Of a stretch of 64,000 bases of DNA, positions 32,166-41,461 are shown one piece after another; within the stretch, counting starts at the first letter, position 1; each line of letters opens with the position of its first letter. This DNA comes from Arthrobacter psychrochitiniphilus (GTDB taxonomy: Bacteria; Actinomycetota; Actinomycetes; Actinomycetales; Micrococcaceae). Under the pieces are notes generated by a model, which had not been told where the DNA came from, did not search any database, and worked only from the letters and a program-made list of their open reading frames with translations. The translations under genes and the position numbers were made by a program. Location of the stretch: NCBI RefSeq assembly GCF_003185915.1, contig NZ_QHLZ01000003.1, positions 1 to 64,000 on the forward strand, read 5' to 3'.

Positions 32166-34355
32166 TTAGCGCAGTTCCGTGGCGCCGATCGCGTCGGCCA
32201 GGAACGCGTAGTCCCAGGCCCGGGTCTTCCAGCCCTCGTAGCGGCCCGATGCCCCGCCGTGGCCGCCATCCATCTCAATCTTCATGACAATCGGCGCCGA
32301 GCCGGTGGAAACGGCACGCAGTTCCTGCACCCACTTGGCTGGTTCCACGTACAGCACACGGGTGTCATTGAAGCTGGTGACGGCCGCGATCTTGGGGTAA
32401 GCCACGGGGCGCACGTTCTCGTACGGCGTGTAGTCCTTCATGTACTTGTACACGTTGGGGTCCGTGATGGGGTTGCCCCATTCCTCCCACTCCAGTGCTG
32501 ACAGGGGCAGTTCCGGATCCAAAATAGTGGTCAAGGCATCCACAAAAGGCACCTGCGCCACAATGGCCGCATACTTTTCCGGGGCCAGGTTCGCCACGGC
32601 GCCCATGAGCAGCCCGCCGGCCGAGCCGCCCATGGCGCCAATCCGCGCCGGATCTACCCAGCCGGACGCTGCCAGCCAATCGGTCGCTGCCACAAAGTCA
32701 CTGAAGGTGTTCTTCTTGTTTAGCTTCTTGCCGTCCTCGTACCAGTGCCGGCCCATCTCGCCGCCGCCGCGCACGTGCGCAATGACAAACACCACGCCGC
32801 GGTCCAACAGCGACAGCCGCGGCACACCGAAGCCGGGATCCATGCTGACCTCATACGAACCGTAGCCGTACACCACTCCGGCGGCTGAACCGTCCCGGGT
32901 CAGGTCCGCGCGGCGCAGCACGGACAGCGGAACCAGTGTGCCGTCGCTGGCAGTGGCCCACTCACGCGTGGCCAGGTAATCCTCGGATCGGTAGCCGCCC
33001 AGCACCGGAGTTTCCTTGCGCAGCAGCAGCTCACCCTCGGCACCCGCGGCGGGCAGCACGTAATCGTAGACGCGCGGCGGGGTGAAATCGGAAGTGTAGA
33101 CCAGCCGGATGACGGGGGATTCATACTCGCTCCCACCCATGCCCGCGGTGTACAGCTCCTCGTCAAAGACAGGTTCGACGGCGGCACTCTGGCCGGGCGT
33201 TCCCAACCCTTCCAGCGCGGTCACCTGAATACGCTCAATGGTGTCCTTGCGCAGTGAGACCACCATATGGGTGGCGGTGACTGTGGCCCCGTTGATGCGA
33301 ACGGCGTCATCGTGGGCAACCACCGTGGCCCACGTTTGTTCCTCCACAGGCTTACTGAACTCCGCGGCGTCAACCACGGAAATCATGGAGTTCACGGCGT
33401 CACGGTCATGGGTGAGAAGGACCTTTTCGGTGCCGTCTAAAAGGAAAGGTTCGGCGTCGTACAGGATCTCGGCACTGCGGGGGATAAGCACCTGTAGGCC
33501 CTTTTCCGGGGCGGCGAAGTCCAGCAGGCGGGTCTCGCTGAATTCGGAGCAGCCGATGCTGATCATGAGGTGGCGGCGGTCAGCGGAGAGGCCAAACCCG
33601 GTCCACATGGCCACATCGTCCTCCTGGTAGAGGATCTGATCGCTCTCTACCGGTGTGCCCAGGACGTGGGTTTTGATCTGGTGCGGACGCCATGAATCAT
33701 CGGCAAGTACGTAAAAGAGGGTGCGCCCATCGGGGGAGAAAGCCAATCCGTAGAAGGCGTTCTCAATGGTTTCGCTCAACAGTTCCCCGGTGCGCAGATC
33801 CTTGATGCGAATGGTGAACAGCTCGTCTCCTGCATTGTCCACAGCGTAGGCGTACAGGTTCCCGTCGCGGGTCACGGCGGCGCCGCCAAGAGAGAAGAAG
33901 GGCTGGCCCTCCGCTTCTGCGTTGCCGTCCAGCAAGATTTCCTCGCCATCCACCGGAACGCCCGGCTCCACCAGCGGCGGGGTCCAATCCTCAAGAGTGC
34001 CGTTACTTTCGGCCTTCACCCGGCACTGGATGCCATAGGACTGACCCTCAACCATGCGCGAGTAGTACCACCAGCCGTCCTTGCGGCTGGGCACCGACAG
34101 GTCGGTTTCCTGGGTACGGTTCTTGATCTCGTTGAAGATGTCCGTGCGCAACTGCTCCTGACCGGCCGTGACGGCGTCCGTGTACGCCTGCTCGGCGTTC
34201 AGGTGCGCCACCACATCCGGGTTTTCCTTCTCCCGCAGCCATTCGTAGTTATCCACAAAAGTATCGCCGTGGTGGGTGCGCTCCACGGGAACCTTCTTGG
34301 CAACCGGGGGTGTGGGAGACGAATCGGGCGCAGTATTCACATCAGCAAGAGTCAT
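32166..34355 (-). CDS. ptrB: S9 family oligopeptidase B-like protease
   Basis: A 729-residue serine oligopeptidase of the prolyl-oligopeptidase family. The N-terminal half is the beta-propeller cap (from VERTHHGDTFVDNYEWLREKE). The catalytic alpha/beta-hydrolase half shows VYGYGSYEVSMDPGF, AHVRGGGEMGRHWYEDGK and the nucleophile in GAMGGSAGGLLMG; the Asp and His (DGGHGGASGR) follow. Length and propeller motif fit PtrB, which cuts short peptides after basic residues in the cytosol. ATG 34355 lies 7 bases after TAGAGT (34368-34363), so the mRNA is likely leaderless. Confidence 0.9.
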   Translation of the reverse strand: MTLADVNTAPDSSPTPPVAKKVPVERTHHGDTFVDNYEWLREKENPDVVAHLNAEQAYTDAVTAGQEQLRTDIFNEIKNRTQETDLSVPSRKDGWWYYSRMVEGQSYGIQCRVKAESNGTLEDWTPPLVEPGVPVDGEEILLDGNAEAEGQPFFSLGGAAVTRDGNLYAYAVDNAGDELFTIRIKDLRTGELLSETIENAFYGLAFSPDGRTLFYVLADDSWRPHQIKTHVLGTPVESDQILYQEDDVAMWTGFGLSADRRHLMISIGCSEFSETRLLDFAAPEKGLQVLIPRSAEILYDAEPFLLDGTEKVLLTHDRDAVNSMISVVDAAEFSKPVEEQTWATVVAHDDAVRINGATVTATHMVVSLRKDTIERIQVTALEGLGTPGQSAAVEPVFDEELYTAGMGGSEYESPVIRLVYTSDFTPPRVYDYVLPAAGAEGELLLRKETPVLGGYRSEDYLATREWATASDGTLVPLSVLRRADLTRDGSAAGVVYGYGSYEVSMDPGFGVPRLSLLDRGVVFVIAHVRGGGEMGRHWYEDGKKLNKKNTFSDFVAATDWLAASGWVDPARIGAMGGSAGGLLMGAVANLAPEKYAAIVAQVPFVDALTTILDPELPLSALEWEEWGNPITDPNVYKYMKDYTPYENVRPVAYPKIAAVTSFNDTRVLYVEPAKWVQELRAVSTGSAPIVMKIEMDGGHGGASGRYEGWKTRAWDYAFLADAIGATELR

Positions 34356-34422
34356 GGAATCCACTCTATAGAGGGAGGCATGAAATGCGGCGGGGTGTCA
34401 GCCAACAGCAGAGCGCCGGGAG

Positions 34423-35256
34423 TTATTTGCGGCCCGTGAAATGCTCCATTGACTTGTAGACGCCAAAAACGCGTCCGGCCACCACGTCCCATGCCGCGAT
34501 CGGCAGCACTCCACGCAGGGCCGTGCTCAACTTCACGGTCCAAGGCATCATGAGCATGGGCGTGCCTTCCTTCATGGCCCGCCACACGCGCTCCGTGACA
34601 GCTGCCGGTTCCATGAGAGGGGTGAACAGTGGCCCGCGGGCACCTTCGAACATGCCTGTTTTGATGTAGGAGGGGCAGAATGTGGTGACCTTGATCTGGT
34701 TGTGGCCGGCCTGCTTCAGCTCCAGCCGCAGGGAATCGCTCCAACCAATCACGGCCCACTTGGAGGAGGAATAGACACTCATCCGGGGATTGGCCAGCAG
34801 CCCCGCGGCTGAGGCGACGTTGACAATCCGCGACTCCCTGCCTCCGGCAATCATCTCCGGCAGGAATTCTCGGGTGATGTGCATCAGGGCCAGGGTGTTG
34901 ATGGACATGGTGGCGACAATGTCTGCGCGCTGGTCGTGCTCCCAAAAGTACTTGCCACGCACAATGCCGGCATTGTTGATCAGGACGTCCGGGGTGCCCA
35001 CCTCATCCCGCACCTTCTGTGCGGCCGCCTCAATGTCTTCGAGCTTGCTGACATCCACCGCGTAGGCGTGAATTTCAGCCCCGCGCCCGCGCATTTCCGC
35101 TGCGGCGTGCTCCAGCATCTGAGCATTGATGTCCCACAACACAACATGCGCGGCGTGGTCCGCCACGGCCAGGTGGGCGTACATTTTGCCCATTCCCATG
35201 GCGGCGCCAGTGATCAGGATGGTCTGCCCGGAAAGGTTTTCGAGGGTGTTGCTCAT
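34423..35256 (-). CDS. Short-chain dehydrogenase/reductase
   Basis: A 277-residue classical SDR. The NAD(P)-binding TGAAMGMGK is near residue 17, NNAG follows at about 91, and the catalytic Ser and Y-x-x-x-K are in VYSSSKWAVIGWSD. The substrate is unknown; the context suggests a lipid or acyl/alkyl glycerol intermediate. ATG 35256 has AAAGGAAA upstream and overlaps the stop of the AGPS-like gene in ATGA, so the pair is one transcript. The C-terminal KSMEHFTGRK is basic. Confidence 0.88.
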   Translation of the reverse strand: MSNTLENLSGQTILITGAAMGMGKMYAHLAVADHAAHVVLWDINAQMLEHAAAEMRGRGAEIHAYAVDVSKLEDIEAAAQKVRDEVGTPDVLINNAGIVRGKYFWEHDQRADIVATMSINTLALMHITREFLPEMIAGGRESRIVNVASAAGLLANPRMSVYSSSKWAVIGWSDSLRLELKQAGHNQIKVTTFCPSYIKTGMFEGARGPLFTPLMEPAAVTERVWRAMKEGTPMLMMPWTVKLSTALRGVLPIAAWDVVAGRVFGVYKSMEHFTGRK

Positions 35257-36959
35257 GGGGTTTCCTTTGTGGTGGGGGAGGTGGTGACGGGAGGTGCGGT
35301 GGTAGGGGGAATCAGCTTGCCGGGGTTCATGATGCCTTCGGGATCCAGGGTGTTCTTGATGCCAGCCAGCACCTTGATGCCCAACGCCCCGATCTCGGCA
35401 CCCATGTACGGTGCGTGGTCTATTCCGACGGCGTGGTGGTGGGTAATGGTGGCGCCGGCGGCAACAATGGCTCCCGACGCCGCCGCCTTCACCCGCGCGT
35501 TCTGGGCCAGACCATCCGCTTCCAGACCGGACAGGAATGTGAAGTACAGGGATGCGCCGTCGGAATAGACGTGCGAAATGTGGGTCTGCACGTACGCTGC
35601 GGCGCCGTTTATCTGCAGGGAATCGAGGATGGCCGCCCTGACACTGGCGTACGTTCCCGCTAGCAGTCCCCACGTGGCCGCCGTCTCCAGCGTCTCCACA
35701 TACACGCCGCGCGTGAGCAGCTCATCGCGCAGATACGGGCCGCTGAACCGCCCGTGCTCCCACGACTTTCCAGGCAACGGGCCCATGGAAATGCCGCCAG
35801 CGGCCCGCATGATCTTGGCGCTGCGCCGCTTGCCTGCCCTGTTTTCCCGCGCGTCACCTTCCCACACGAACAGCGCCATGGCCGGTGTCTTCTGCCCGCG
35901 AATGCCCAGATAACGTGCCAGTGCCCCGGTTTTCCAACCGCCCAGCTTAAAGGTCGACGCCGTTTCGTCCGTATCGCTCAACCGGCACACATGCGGCATG
36001 TCACCTCGTGCGCCGTCGTGCTTGAGCCTGCGCAGGGCCTCAGCACCTGCCTCAAAAGAGGGAAAGGCCCATGATCCGTACACCTTCTGCGCCGGCACGG
36101 GCACCACCTTGACCGTGGCACTCGTGATGACGCCCAAGGTCCCTTCACTGCCAACCACCACATCCAGCAACTTGGGGCCGGCGGCCGTTCCGGGGGCCGG
36201 GGAGCCTGCGTCGAACGCACCGGCAGGTGTTTCAAGATGCGCGGACTTGACCAGATCATTGGAGCGGCCGTAACCGGTTGAGGCCTGGCCTGCGGAGCGG
36301 GTGGCCACGTATCCGCCCAGCGTCGCCTCCTGATGACTCTGCGGAAAATGGCCCAGCGTCATGCCATATGGGGCAAGCGCAGCCTCAATGGCCGGGCCGC
36401 GGATGCCGGCCTCAAACGTTGCCGTCCGGGCCAACGAATCCACATGAAGCAGCTTGTCCATGCGCGCCATGTCTACGGTGATGACGCCGGCAAAACGTCC
36501 CCGCAGCGGTTCCACGCCGCCCACCACGGACGTGCCGCCACCAAAGGTGACAACAGCCAGTTTTCGCTGCACACAGAGGGCCAGGACTGCGCGGACTTCT
36601 TCGGCGGTGCCGGGAAAGACGACGGCGTCGGGAGCGTCCAGCGCGTCGCCGCTGCGGCGCCGGATCAGGTCTGGTGTGCTCTTTCCGCCAGCGTGCAGGA
36701 TGCGGGTGGTGGCGTCGGTGGCAACGTGGTCTGCTCCCGTGATGGCCCGCAATTGCGTCAGTACGTCATCGGCCAAGGTGACAGGGCCAACACGCACATC
36801 GGACAGCTCCACCGGTGGGTGATTCTGGGCGACGCTGCCCAATTTGAGTGTGCGACGCAGGAATTCCAAGGCGTGCGACCCCAGTGGTTTCCCCCTGGAG
36901 GGGTCACCCCAGCCATACCAAACAGAGCGGGGAACTTCATCTGTAACGTGGATCACCAT
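35253..36959 (-). CDS. FAD-linked oxidase, alkyldihydroxyacetonephosphate synthase-like
   Basis: A 568-residue flavoprotein. The PCMH-type FAD domain (AVVFPGTAEEVRAVLALC, VVTFGGGTSVVGGVEP, GHFPQSHQEATLGGYVATRS) and the cap domain ending in THHHAVGIDH resemble AGPS, whose His-rich motif acts in swapping the acyl for an alkyl group of acyl-DHAP. Whether it makes ether lipids here is not known. ATG 36959 is the first start after the divergent tetR, only 17 bases away. Its neighbours GlpD, DAG kinase, TetR and SDR point to a role in lipid/glycerol-phosphate metabolism. Confidence 0.85.
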   Translation of the reverse strand: MVIHVTDEVPRSVWYGWGDPSRGKPLGSHALEFLRRTLKLGSVAQNHPPVELSDVRVGPVTLADDVLTQLRAITGADHVATDATTRILHAGGKSTPDLIRRRSGDALDAPDAVVFPGTAEEVRAVLALCVQRKLAVVTFGGGTSVVGGVEPLRGRFAGVITVDMARMDKLLHVDSLARTATFEAGIRGPAIEAALAPYGMTLGHFPQSHQEATLGGYVATRSAGQASTGYGRSNDLVKSAHLETPAGAFDAGSPAPGTAAGPKLLDVVVGSEGTLGVITSATVKVVPVPAQKVYGSWAFPSFEAGAEALRRLKHDGARGDMPHVCRLSDTDETASTFKLGGWKTGALARYLGIRGQKTPAMALFVWEGDARENRAGKRRSAKIMRAAGGISMGPLPGKSWEHGRFSGPYLRDELLTRGVYVETLETAATWGLLAGTYASVRAAILDSLQINGAAAYVQTHISHVYSDGASLYFTFLSGLEADGLAQNARVKAAASGAIVAAGATITHHHAVGIDHAPYMGAEIGALGIKVLAGIKNTLDPEGIMNPGKLIPPTTAPPVTTSPTTKETP

Positions 36960-36963
36960 GGGA

Positions 36964-36969
36964 TACAGT
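36964..36969 (+). promoter_or_regulatory. Leaderless -10 box of the tetR gene, overlapping the divergent start region
   Basis: TACAGT ends 7 bases before ATG 36977. The 17 bases between the two divergent start codons also contain GTGTGACAC, a short inverted repeat that could be part of the TetR operator. Confidence 0.45.
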
Positions 36970-36976
36970 GTGACAC

Positions 36977-37600
36977 ATGGCATCACAACGTACCATCTTG
37001 CCGGTAGATGAAAAGATGCCGGATGAAAAGCTGATCGCCGCGATCAGGGAGTCAGTGGTGCTGCACGGGGTGCGGCGCACCACGGCCAACGACATTGCCG
37101 AGCGCGCAGGCATCTCTCGCATGACGTTTTACCGCCGCATGGGATCCGTGGAGAACGCAGTGCTGGCGGCCCTGACGCAGGAGTTTCGGGCCTACACCTC
37201 AACAGTGCAGACCGGAACCCCGGCTGGTACCGGCCGCCAACAGCTGGTCCACTTCGCCGTGGAAAGTGTGCGGGTCTTCGCCACCTCCGACCTGCTGGGT
37301 TCCATAGCCGAACGTGACCCGGAATTTCTGATCCCCTACGTCACCGACAGGCTTGGGGCCAGCCAGCAGCTCATCCTTGACCAACTGCATGAGCTGCTGG
37401 ATTCCGGTGTCCGGGACGGCAGCATTGAATCCGCAGAAGGCACGGCCACAATGCTTCTGCTCGCCGTCCAGGGACTCGCACTGTCCTGCCGGGTCCTGTT
37501 CCGGATGGGCGCCTTCGAGGAATCCCTCACAGAGCTGACGAAAATGCTGGAACGCTACCTCACGCCCTCGAACGTCACAGGCGAAGGCAGCCAATCATGA
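36977..37600 (+). CDS. TetR-family regulator of the lipid cluster
   Basis: A 207-residue TetR repressor. The helix-turn-helix is in residues 20-60 (HGVRRTTANDIAERAGISRM, then TFYRRMGSVENAVLAAL); the rest is the ligand-binding helical domain. It starts 17 bases from the divergent AGPS-like gene and overlaps glpD by 4 bases, so it can control both directions, including itself. The equivalent place in M. tuberculosis holds Rv2250c, also a TetR. The ligand is unknown; an acyl-CoA is a reasonable guess. Confidence 0.85.
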   Translation: MASQRTILPVDEKMPDEKLIAAIRESVVLHGVRRTTANDIAERAGISRMTFYRRMGSVENAVLAALTQEFRAYTSTVQTGTPAGTGRQQLVHFAVESVRVFATSDLLGSIAERDPEFLIPYVTDRLGASQQLILDQLHELLDSGVRDGSIESAEGTATMLLLAVQGLALSCRVLFRMGAFEESLTELTKMLERYLTPSNVTGEGSQS

Positions 37601-39168
37601 CGCCGAACTCCAGCTGGATCAACGAGACCACCAGGCAGAGCTCGCTGGCGTACGTGGCCGAAAACATGGTGGATGTGGCGGTGGTGGGCGGCGGCATCAC
37701 GGGGGCGGGCGTGGCGTTGGATGCGGTGAGTCGGGGCCTGAGCGTGGCGCTGATTGAGAGCGGCGACCTCGCATCTGGGACCAGCGGCTACAGCTCCAAA
37801 CTGGTCCATGGCGGACTGCGGTACCTGGCAAAAATGGAGTTCCCCGTGGCTTGGGAGTCGGCAAGGGAGCGGCGCTGGCTCATGGCCACCATTGCCCCGC
37901 ACCTGATTCGGCCACTAGGTTTTGTCATCCCGGATGCCCGCAGTGCCCCTGTTTGGGAAGGGTTGGTGGCCGGTTTTGGGACAGTTATTTACGATGTGTT
38001 GCGCAGGCTTTCCGGATTGGGCAGCAAGGTTCTGCCACGCCCGCAGCTGCTTTCCAGCCAGGCTGTTGCCGCGCTGGCTCCCGGCCTCGATGTCGCCATG
38101 TTGCGGCGCGGCTACCTGTACTGGGACGGCCAAGTAGTGGATGATGCCCGGCTGGTTTTGGGTGTTGCACGCACTGCGGCCGGGCTTGGCGCGCACATCC
38201 TGCGCGACGTCCAGGCAACCGCCATGACGGCGGAAACCGTCGACGCCGTCGATGTGCGCAACGGTGCGCCCCTGCGCATCCGGGCCCGTTCCGTGGTGAA
38301 CGCGACGGGTGTGTGGGCTGCCGACTTTGACCCCGGCCTGACCGTCACGCCCAGCCGCGGCACCCACTTGGTGGTCCGGGCGGAGCGGCTCGGCCGGCCT
38401 CACGCCGCGCACACTGTGGCCGTGCCGGGGCACTTTGGCCGCTACGTCTTTGTGCTCCCGGAACCCGGCGGCCGGGTCTACATTGGGCTCACCGATGAGG
38501 AAGACCACAGCGCGGACGGACACCATCCGCTGGTGCCGCCGCACGACGTCGACTTCCTCCTGGACGTTGTCAATGCCACCCTGGCGGTGCCCCTGACGCA
38601 CGACGACGTTGTGGGAACCTTCGCCGGGTTGCGGCCCCTGGCCGAGGCTGCTCATGGTGACGGGTTTGACGGCACCTCCGACATCTCCCGACGCCACCTG
38701 GTCCGCAACGAGCCGGGCATGCCCATCACCATTGTGGGCGGAAAAATGACCACGTACCGGCGCATGGCCCAAGACGCGGTGGATGCAGTGGTGGGACGGC
38801 TCGGCTCCAGCGCGCAGTGCCGCACCAAAACCCTGCCGCTGGTAGGGGCGGCGCCGGCCACAGTGCTGCGGAACCTCCCTGTGCCAGCCCGGCTGGTGGC
38901 GAAATACGGCACCGAAGCTGTTGAGGTCCACGAGCTTGCGCTGCTGGAGACCATCCTTGCCGAGCCCCTGTTTGAAGGGACCGACATTACCGGTGCGGAA
39001 ATCCTGTTCGCAGTGCTCGCCGAGGGCGCCGCCACCGTAGAAGACCTACTTGAGCGGCGCACCCGGCTGGCTTTTGTGCCCGCTGACGCAGACAAGGCGC
39101 GGGAGAGGGTGGCGCAGATCCTTGCCCTGGCAGCCTCCGGGGCCTTCGGTAGGGGAGGCGCGCAATGA
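37597..39168 (+). CDS. glpD: FAD-dependent glycerol-3-phosphate dehydrogenase
   Basis: A 523-residue membrane-associated flavoenzyme that oxidises glycerol-3-phosphate to DHAP and passes electrons to menaquinone. The FAD-binding VDVAVVGGGITGAGVALDA is at residues 27-45; SGTSGYSSKLVHGGLRYL and VYIGLTDEEDH are family blocks. The C-terminal domain (from AKYGTEAVEVHEL to ARERVAQILAL) matches DAO_C. ATGA overlap with tetR and with the kinase gene indicates a tight operon. It supplies DHAP, the substrate from which an AGPS-type ether route would start. Confidence 0.9.
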   Translation: MTPNSSWINETTRQSSLAYVAENMVDVAVVGGGITGAGVALDAVSRGLSVALIESGDLASGTSGYSSKLVHGGLRYLAKMEFPVAWESARERRWLMATIAPHLIRPLGFVIPDARSAPVWEGLVAGFGTVIYDVLRRLSGLGSKVLPRPQLLSSQAVAALAPGLDVAMLRRGYLYWDGQVVDDARLVLGVARTAAGLGAHILRDVQATAMTAETVDAVDVRNGAPLRIRARSVVNATGVWAADFDPGLTVTPSRGTHLVVRAERLGRPHAAHTVAVPGHFGRYVFVLPEPGGRVYIGLTDEEDHSADGHHPLVPPHDVDFLLDVVNATLAVPLTHDDVVGTFAGLRPLAEAAHGDGFDGTSDISRRHLVRNEPGMPITIVGGKMTTYRRMAQDAVDAVVGRLGSSAQCRTKTLPLVGAAPATVLRNLPVPARLVAKYGTEAVEVHELALLETILAEPLFEGTDITGAEILFAVLAEGAATVEDLLERRTRLAFVPADADKARERVAQILALAASGAFGRGGAQ

Positions 39169-40094
39169 GTGCCCAACGTGGCAGGCCGGGGAGTCCTGAT
39201 ATAAGTGGCGGGCCCATCCTACTTCTGGTCAATCCGACGTCGGGTCACGGCCGCAGCATGAAGCTGCTGCCACGCACGGTTGCAGCCTTGGAAGGCGCAG
39301 GATTCACGCCCACCGTCCACATCACGGAGAACCTGGCCGATGCCACCGAACACGCCGGCGCCGCAGCAGCAGGCAGCATCGTCGCGGTGCTGGGTGGCGA
39401 CGGCTTTCTGGGTGCCAGTGCCGCAGGTGCCAAGGAGTCGGGGGCCGTGTTGCTGCCGTTGGCAGGTGGCCGCGGCAATGACACCGTGCGCCGTCTTGGG
39501 CTGGCCTTGGACCCGGTAAAAGCCATTGGCAGCCTCGGCCGGTTGGTCACCCGGGACCTGGACATGGGAACCGTGAACGGGCGGCCGTATCTTGGTGTGG
39601 CGAATGTTGGCTTTGACGGCCTGGCCAACGAATATGGCAACTCGGCGCGTCTGAACCTGGGCCCGTTCGTCTACCTCTATGGCGGACTCAAGGCGTTCCT
39701 GGACTGGAAAAACGTGACGTTCACGCTGTCCGTGGACGGGCGCCAGGCGGTGTTTCCCGGCTGGTTCGTAGCTGTGGGTAATGTGGGCCAGTACGGCGGC
39801 GGGTTGCGGATTTGTCCGCAGGCCAAGGTGGACGATGGCCAGCTGGATGTGGTGTCCCTGGGCCGGGCGGGAATTTTGGGCGTGGCAGCCACCTTCCTGC
39901 GCTCCTACCGCGGCGCGCATCTGGGCCAGCGCAACATCACGTTCAGTCGGGGCGCCGCCGTGACCATCAAGGCCAGCAAGCCCCTCAACGTCTACGCCGA
40001 CGGCGAGCTGGTTGCACCCCTGCCCGCGGAGATCGGGGTACTGCCGCAAGCCGTCAAGGTCCTGGTCCCAGCCAACTCCCCGGCCTTGCGCTAG
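39165..40094 (+). CDS. Diacylglycerol kinase family protein
   Basis: A 309-residue lipid kinase of the DagK/YegS type. ILLLVNPTSGHGRSMKLLP is the opening, and VAVLGGDGFLGAS carries the catalytic GGDG; PLAGGRGNDTVRRLGL takes the place of the usual PxGTxNDFAR. It phosphorylates diacylglycerol or a related lipid to the phosphatidic form. It overlaps glpD by 4 bases. Rv2252 is the corresponding kinase in M. tuberculosis. The Phe in GGDGF and Arg in GGRGND are departures from the common GGDGT and GTGND. Confidence 0.85.
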   Translation: MSAQRGRPGSPDISGGPILLLVNPTSGHGRSMKLLPRTVAALEGAGFTPTVHITENLADATEHAGAAAAGSIVAVLGGDGFLGASAAGAKESGAVLLPLAGGRGNDTVRRLGLALDPVKAIGSLGRLVTRDLDMGTVNGRPYLGVANVGFDGLANEYGNSARLNLGPFVYLYGGLKAFLDWKNVTFTLSVDGRQAVFPGWFVAVGNVGQYGGGLRICPQAKVDDGQLDVVSLGRAGILGVAATFLRSYRGAHLGQRNITFSRGAAVTIKASKPLNVYADGELVAPLPAEIGVLPQAVKVLVPANSPALR

Positions 40095-40146
40095 ATCCTT
40101 CAGGCCGGGATGGTTGACCGCCTGCCCGGCGCATGGAATATTTATA

Positions 40147-40164
40147 GAACGAACGGTCGGTAAT
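40147..40164. promoter_or_regulatory. PaaR-type operator before paaJ
   Basis: The 18-base GAACGAACGGTCGGTAAT is identical to that at 50064-50081 before paaA. CGGTCGGT is the half-site known for actinobacterial TetR-type PaaR. It lies about 70 bases before the paaJ start. Confidence 0.75.
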
Positions 40165-40234
40165 GATGCTGGCCGTGCCGTGCGGAAGGCCCCCGCCGTT
40201 CCGCACACCCACGTGATCCGTGAAGGGTGTGGCC

Positions 40235-41461
40235 ATGTCACAAAAGGTGCCGCAGGCGTTCCTGGTGGATGGCGTGCGCACGCCCGTGGGCCGTTATGGG
40301 GGAGCGCTATCCAGCGTTCGCCCCGACGATCTCGCCGCTCTCGTGGTCGGGGAACTCGTCGCCCGCACCGGGATCGACCCGGCCGCCGTGGACGAGGTGA
40401 TCCTCGGCAACGCCAACGGGGCAGGGGAGGAAAACCGCAACGTGGCCCGCATGGCATGGTTGCTGGCAGGCTTCCCGGACACCGTCCCCGGCATTACAGT
40501 CAACCGGCTGTGCGCCTCCGGCATGAGTGCCATTACCTTGGCCGGAAACATGGTCAGCGCCGGCGATGCGGACTTAGTTGTGGCAGGCGGCGTGGAATCC
40601 ATGTCCCGCGCGCCCTGGGTCATGGCGAAACCGGAGAAGGCTTTCGCCAAGCCCGGCGCCAGCTTCGACACCTCCATAGGTTGGCGCTTCACCAACCCGC
40701 GTTTCCTCTCCGGCGAGCTGTCCCGCGACGGCAAAATGACGTTCTCCATGACCGAAACCGCCGAGGAGGTCGCCCGCCGGTTCAACACCAGCCGCGAGGA
40801 CTGCGACGCCTTCGCGTTCCGTTCCCACGAACGCGCCCTGGCAGCCATTGCCGCCGGCCACTTCACGGCCGAAATCGTGCCCGTCACAGTCCCCGGCCGC
40901 AACGGCAACACCATGGTCATTGACGACGAAGGCCCGCGCCCCGACACCACCGCCAGCGTCCTGGCCGGACTCCGGCCGGTGGTACGCGGCGGCACTGTGG
41001 TCACGGCCGGCAACTCCTCCACCCTGAACGATGGTGCCTCCGCCATCCTCGTCGCCTCCGAAGCCGCCGTAAAACGGTACGGGCTGATCCCGCGCGCCCG
41101 CATCGTCGGCGGCGCCACGGCCGGGCTCGCCCCGGAAATCATGGGCATGGGCCCCGTCGCAGCCACCCGCAAGCTCCTCGAACGGCAAGGGATCGGCGTT
41201 AGCCAGCTCGCCGCCGTCGAACTCAACGAAGCGTTCGCCTCACAGTCCCTGGCCTGCATCCGCGAGCTCGGACTGGACCCCGGCACCGTCAACCTTGACG
41301 GCGGCGCCATCGCCCTGGGACACCCGCTGGGCTCCTCCGGCTCACGCATTGTCATCACGCTGTTGGGGCGGCTGGAACGCGAAGCCCGTGGCGGGCTGGG
41401 TCTGGCCACCATGTGCGTCGGCGTGGGCCAAGGCGCCGCACTGCTCGTAGAGGGACTCTGA
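40235..41461 (+). CDS. paaJ: 3-oxoadipyl-CoA / 3-oxo-5,6-dehydrosuberyl-CoA thiolase
   Basis: A 408-residue thiolase that cleaves 3-oxo-5,6-dehydrosuberyl-CoA and 3-oxoadipyl-CoA to acetyl-CoA and shorter CoA esters in phenylacetate breakdown. The nucleophilic Cys is in VNRLCASGMSA near residue 90, the His in GHPLGSSGSR, and the second Cys in MCVGVGQGAA; NEAFASQSLA is conserved. ATG 40235 follows AAGGG. It is the first gene of the forward block, its TGATG overlaps the hydratase start, and the operator lies upstream. Confidence 0.9.
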   Translation: MSQKVPQAFLVDGVRTPVGRYGGALSSVRPDDLAALVVGELVARTGIDPAAVDEVILGNANGAGEENRNVARMAWLLAGFPDTVPGITVNRLCASGMSAITLAGNMVSAGDADLVVAGGVESMSRAPWVMAKPEKAFAKPGASFDTSIGWRFTNPRFLSGELSRDGKMTFSMTETAEEVARRFNTSREDCDAFAFRSHERALAAIAAGHFTAEIVPVTVPGRNGNTMVIDDEGPRPDTTASVLAGLRPVVRGGTVVTAGNSSTLNDGASAILVASEAAVKRYGLIPRARIVGGATAGLAPEIMGMGPVAATRKLLERQGIGVSQLAAVELNEAFASQSLACIRELGLDPGTVNLDGGAIALGHPLGSSGSRIVITLLGRLEREARGGLGLATMCVGVGQGAALLVEGL

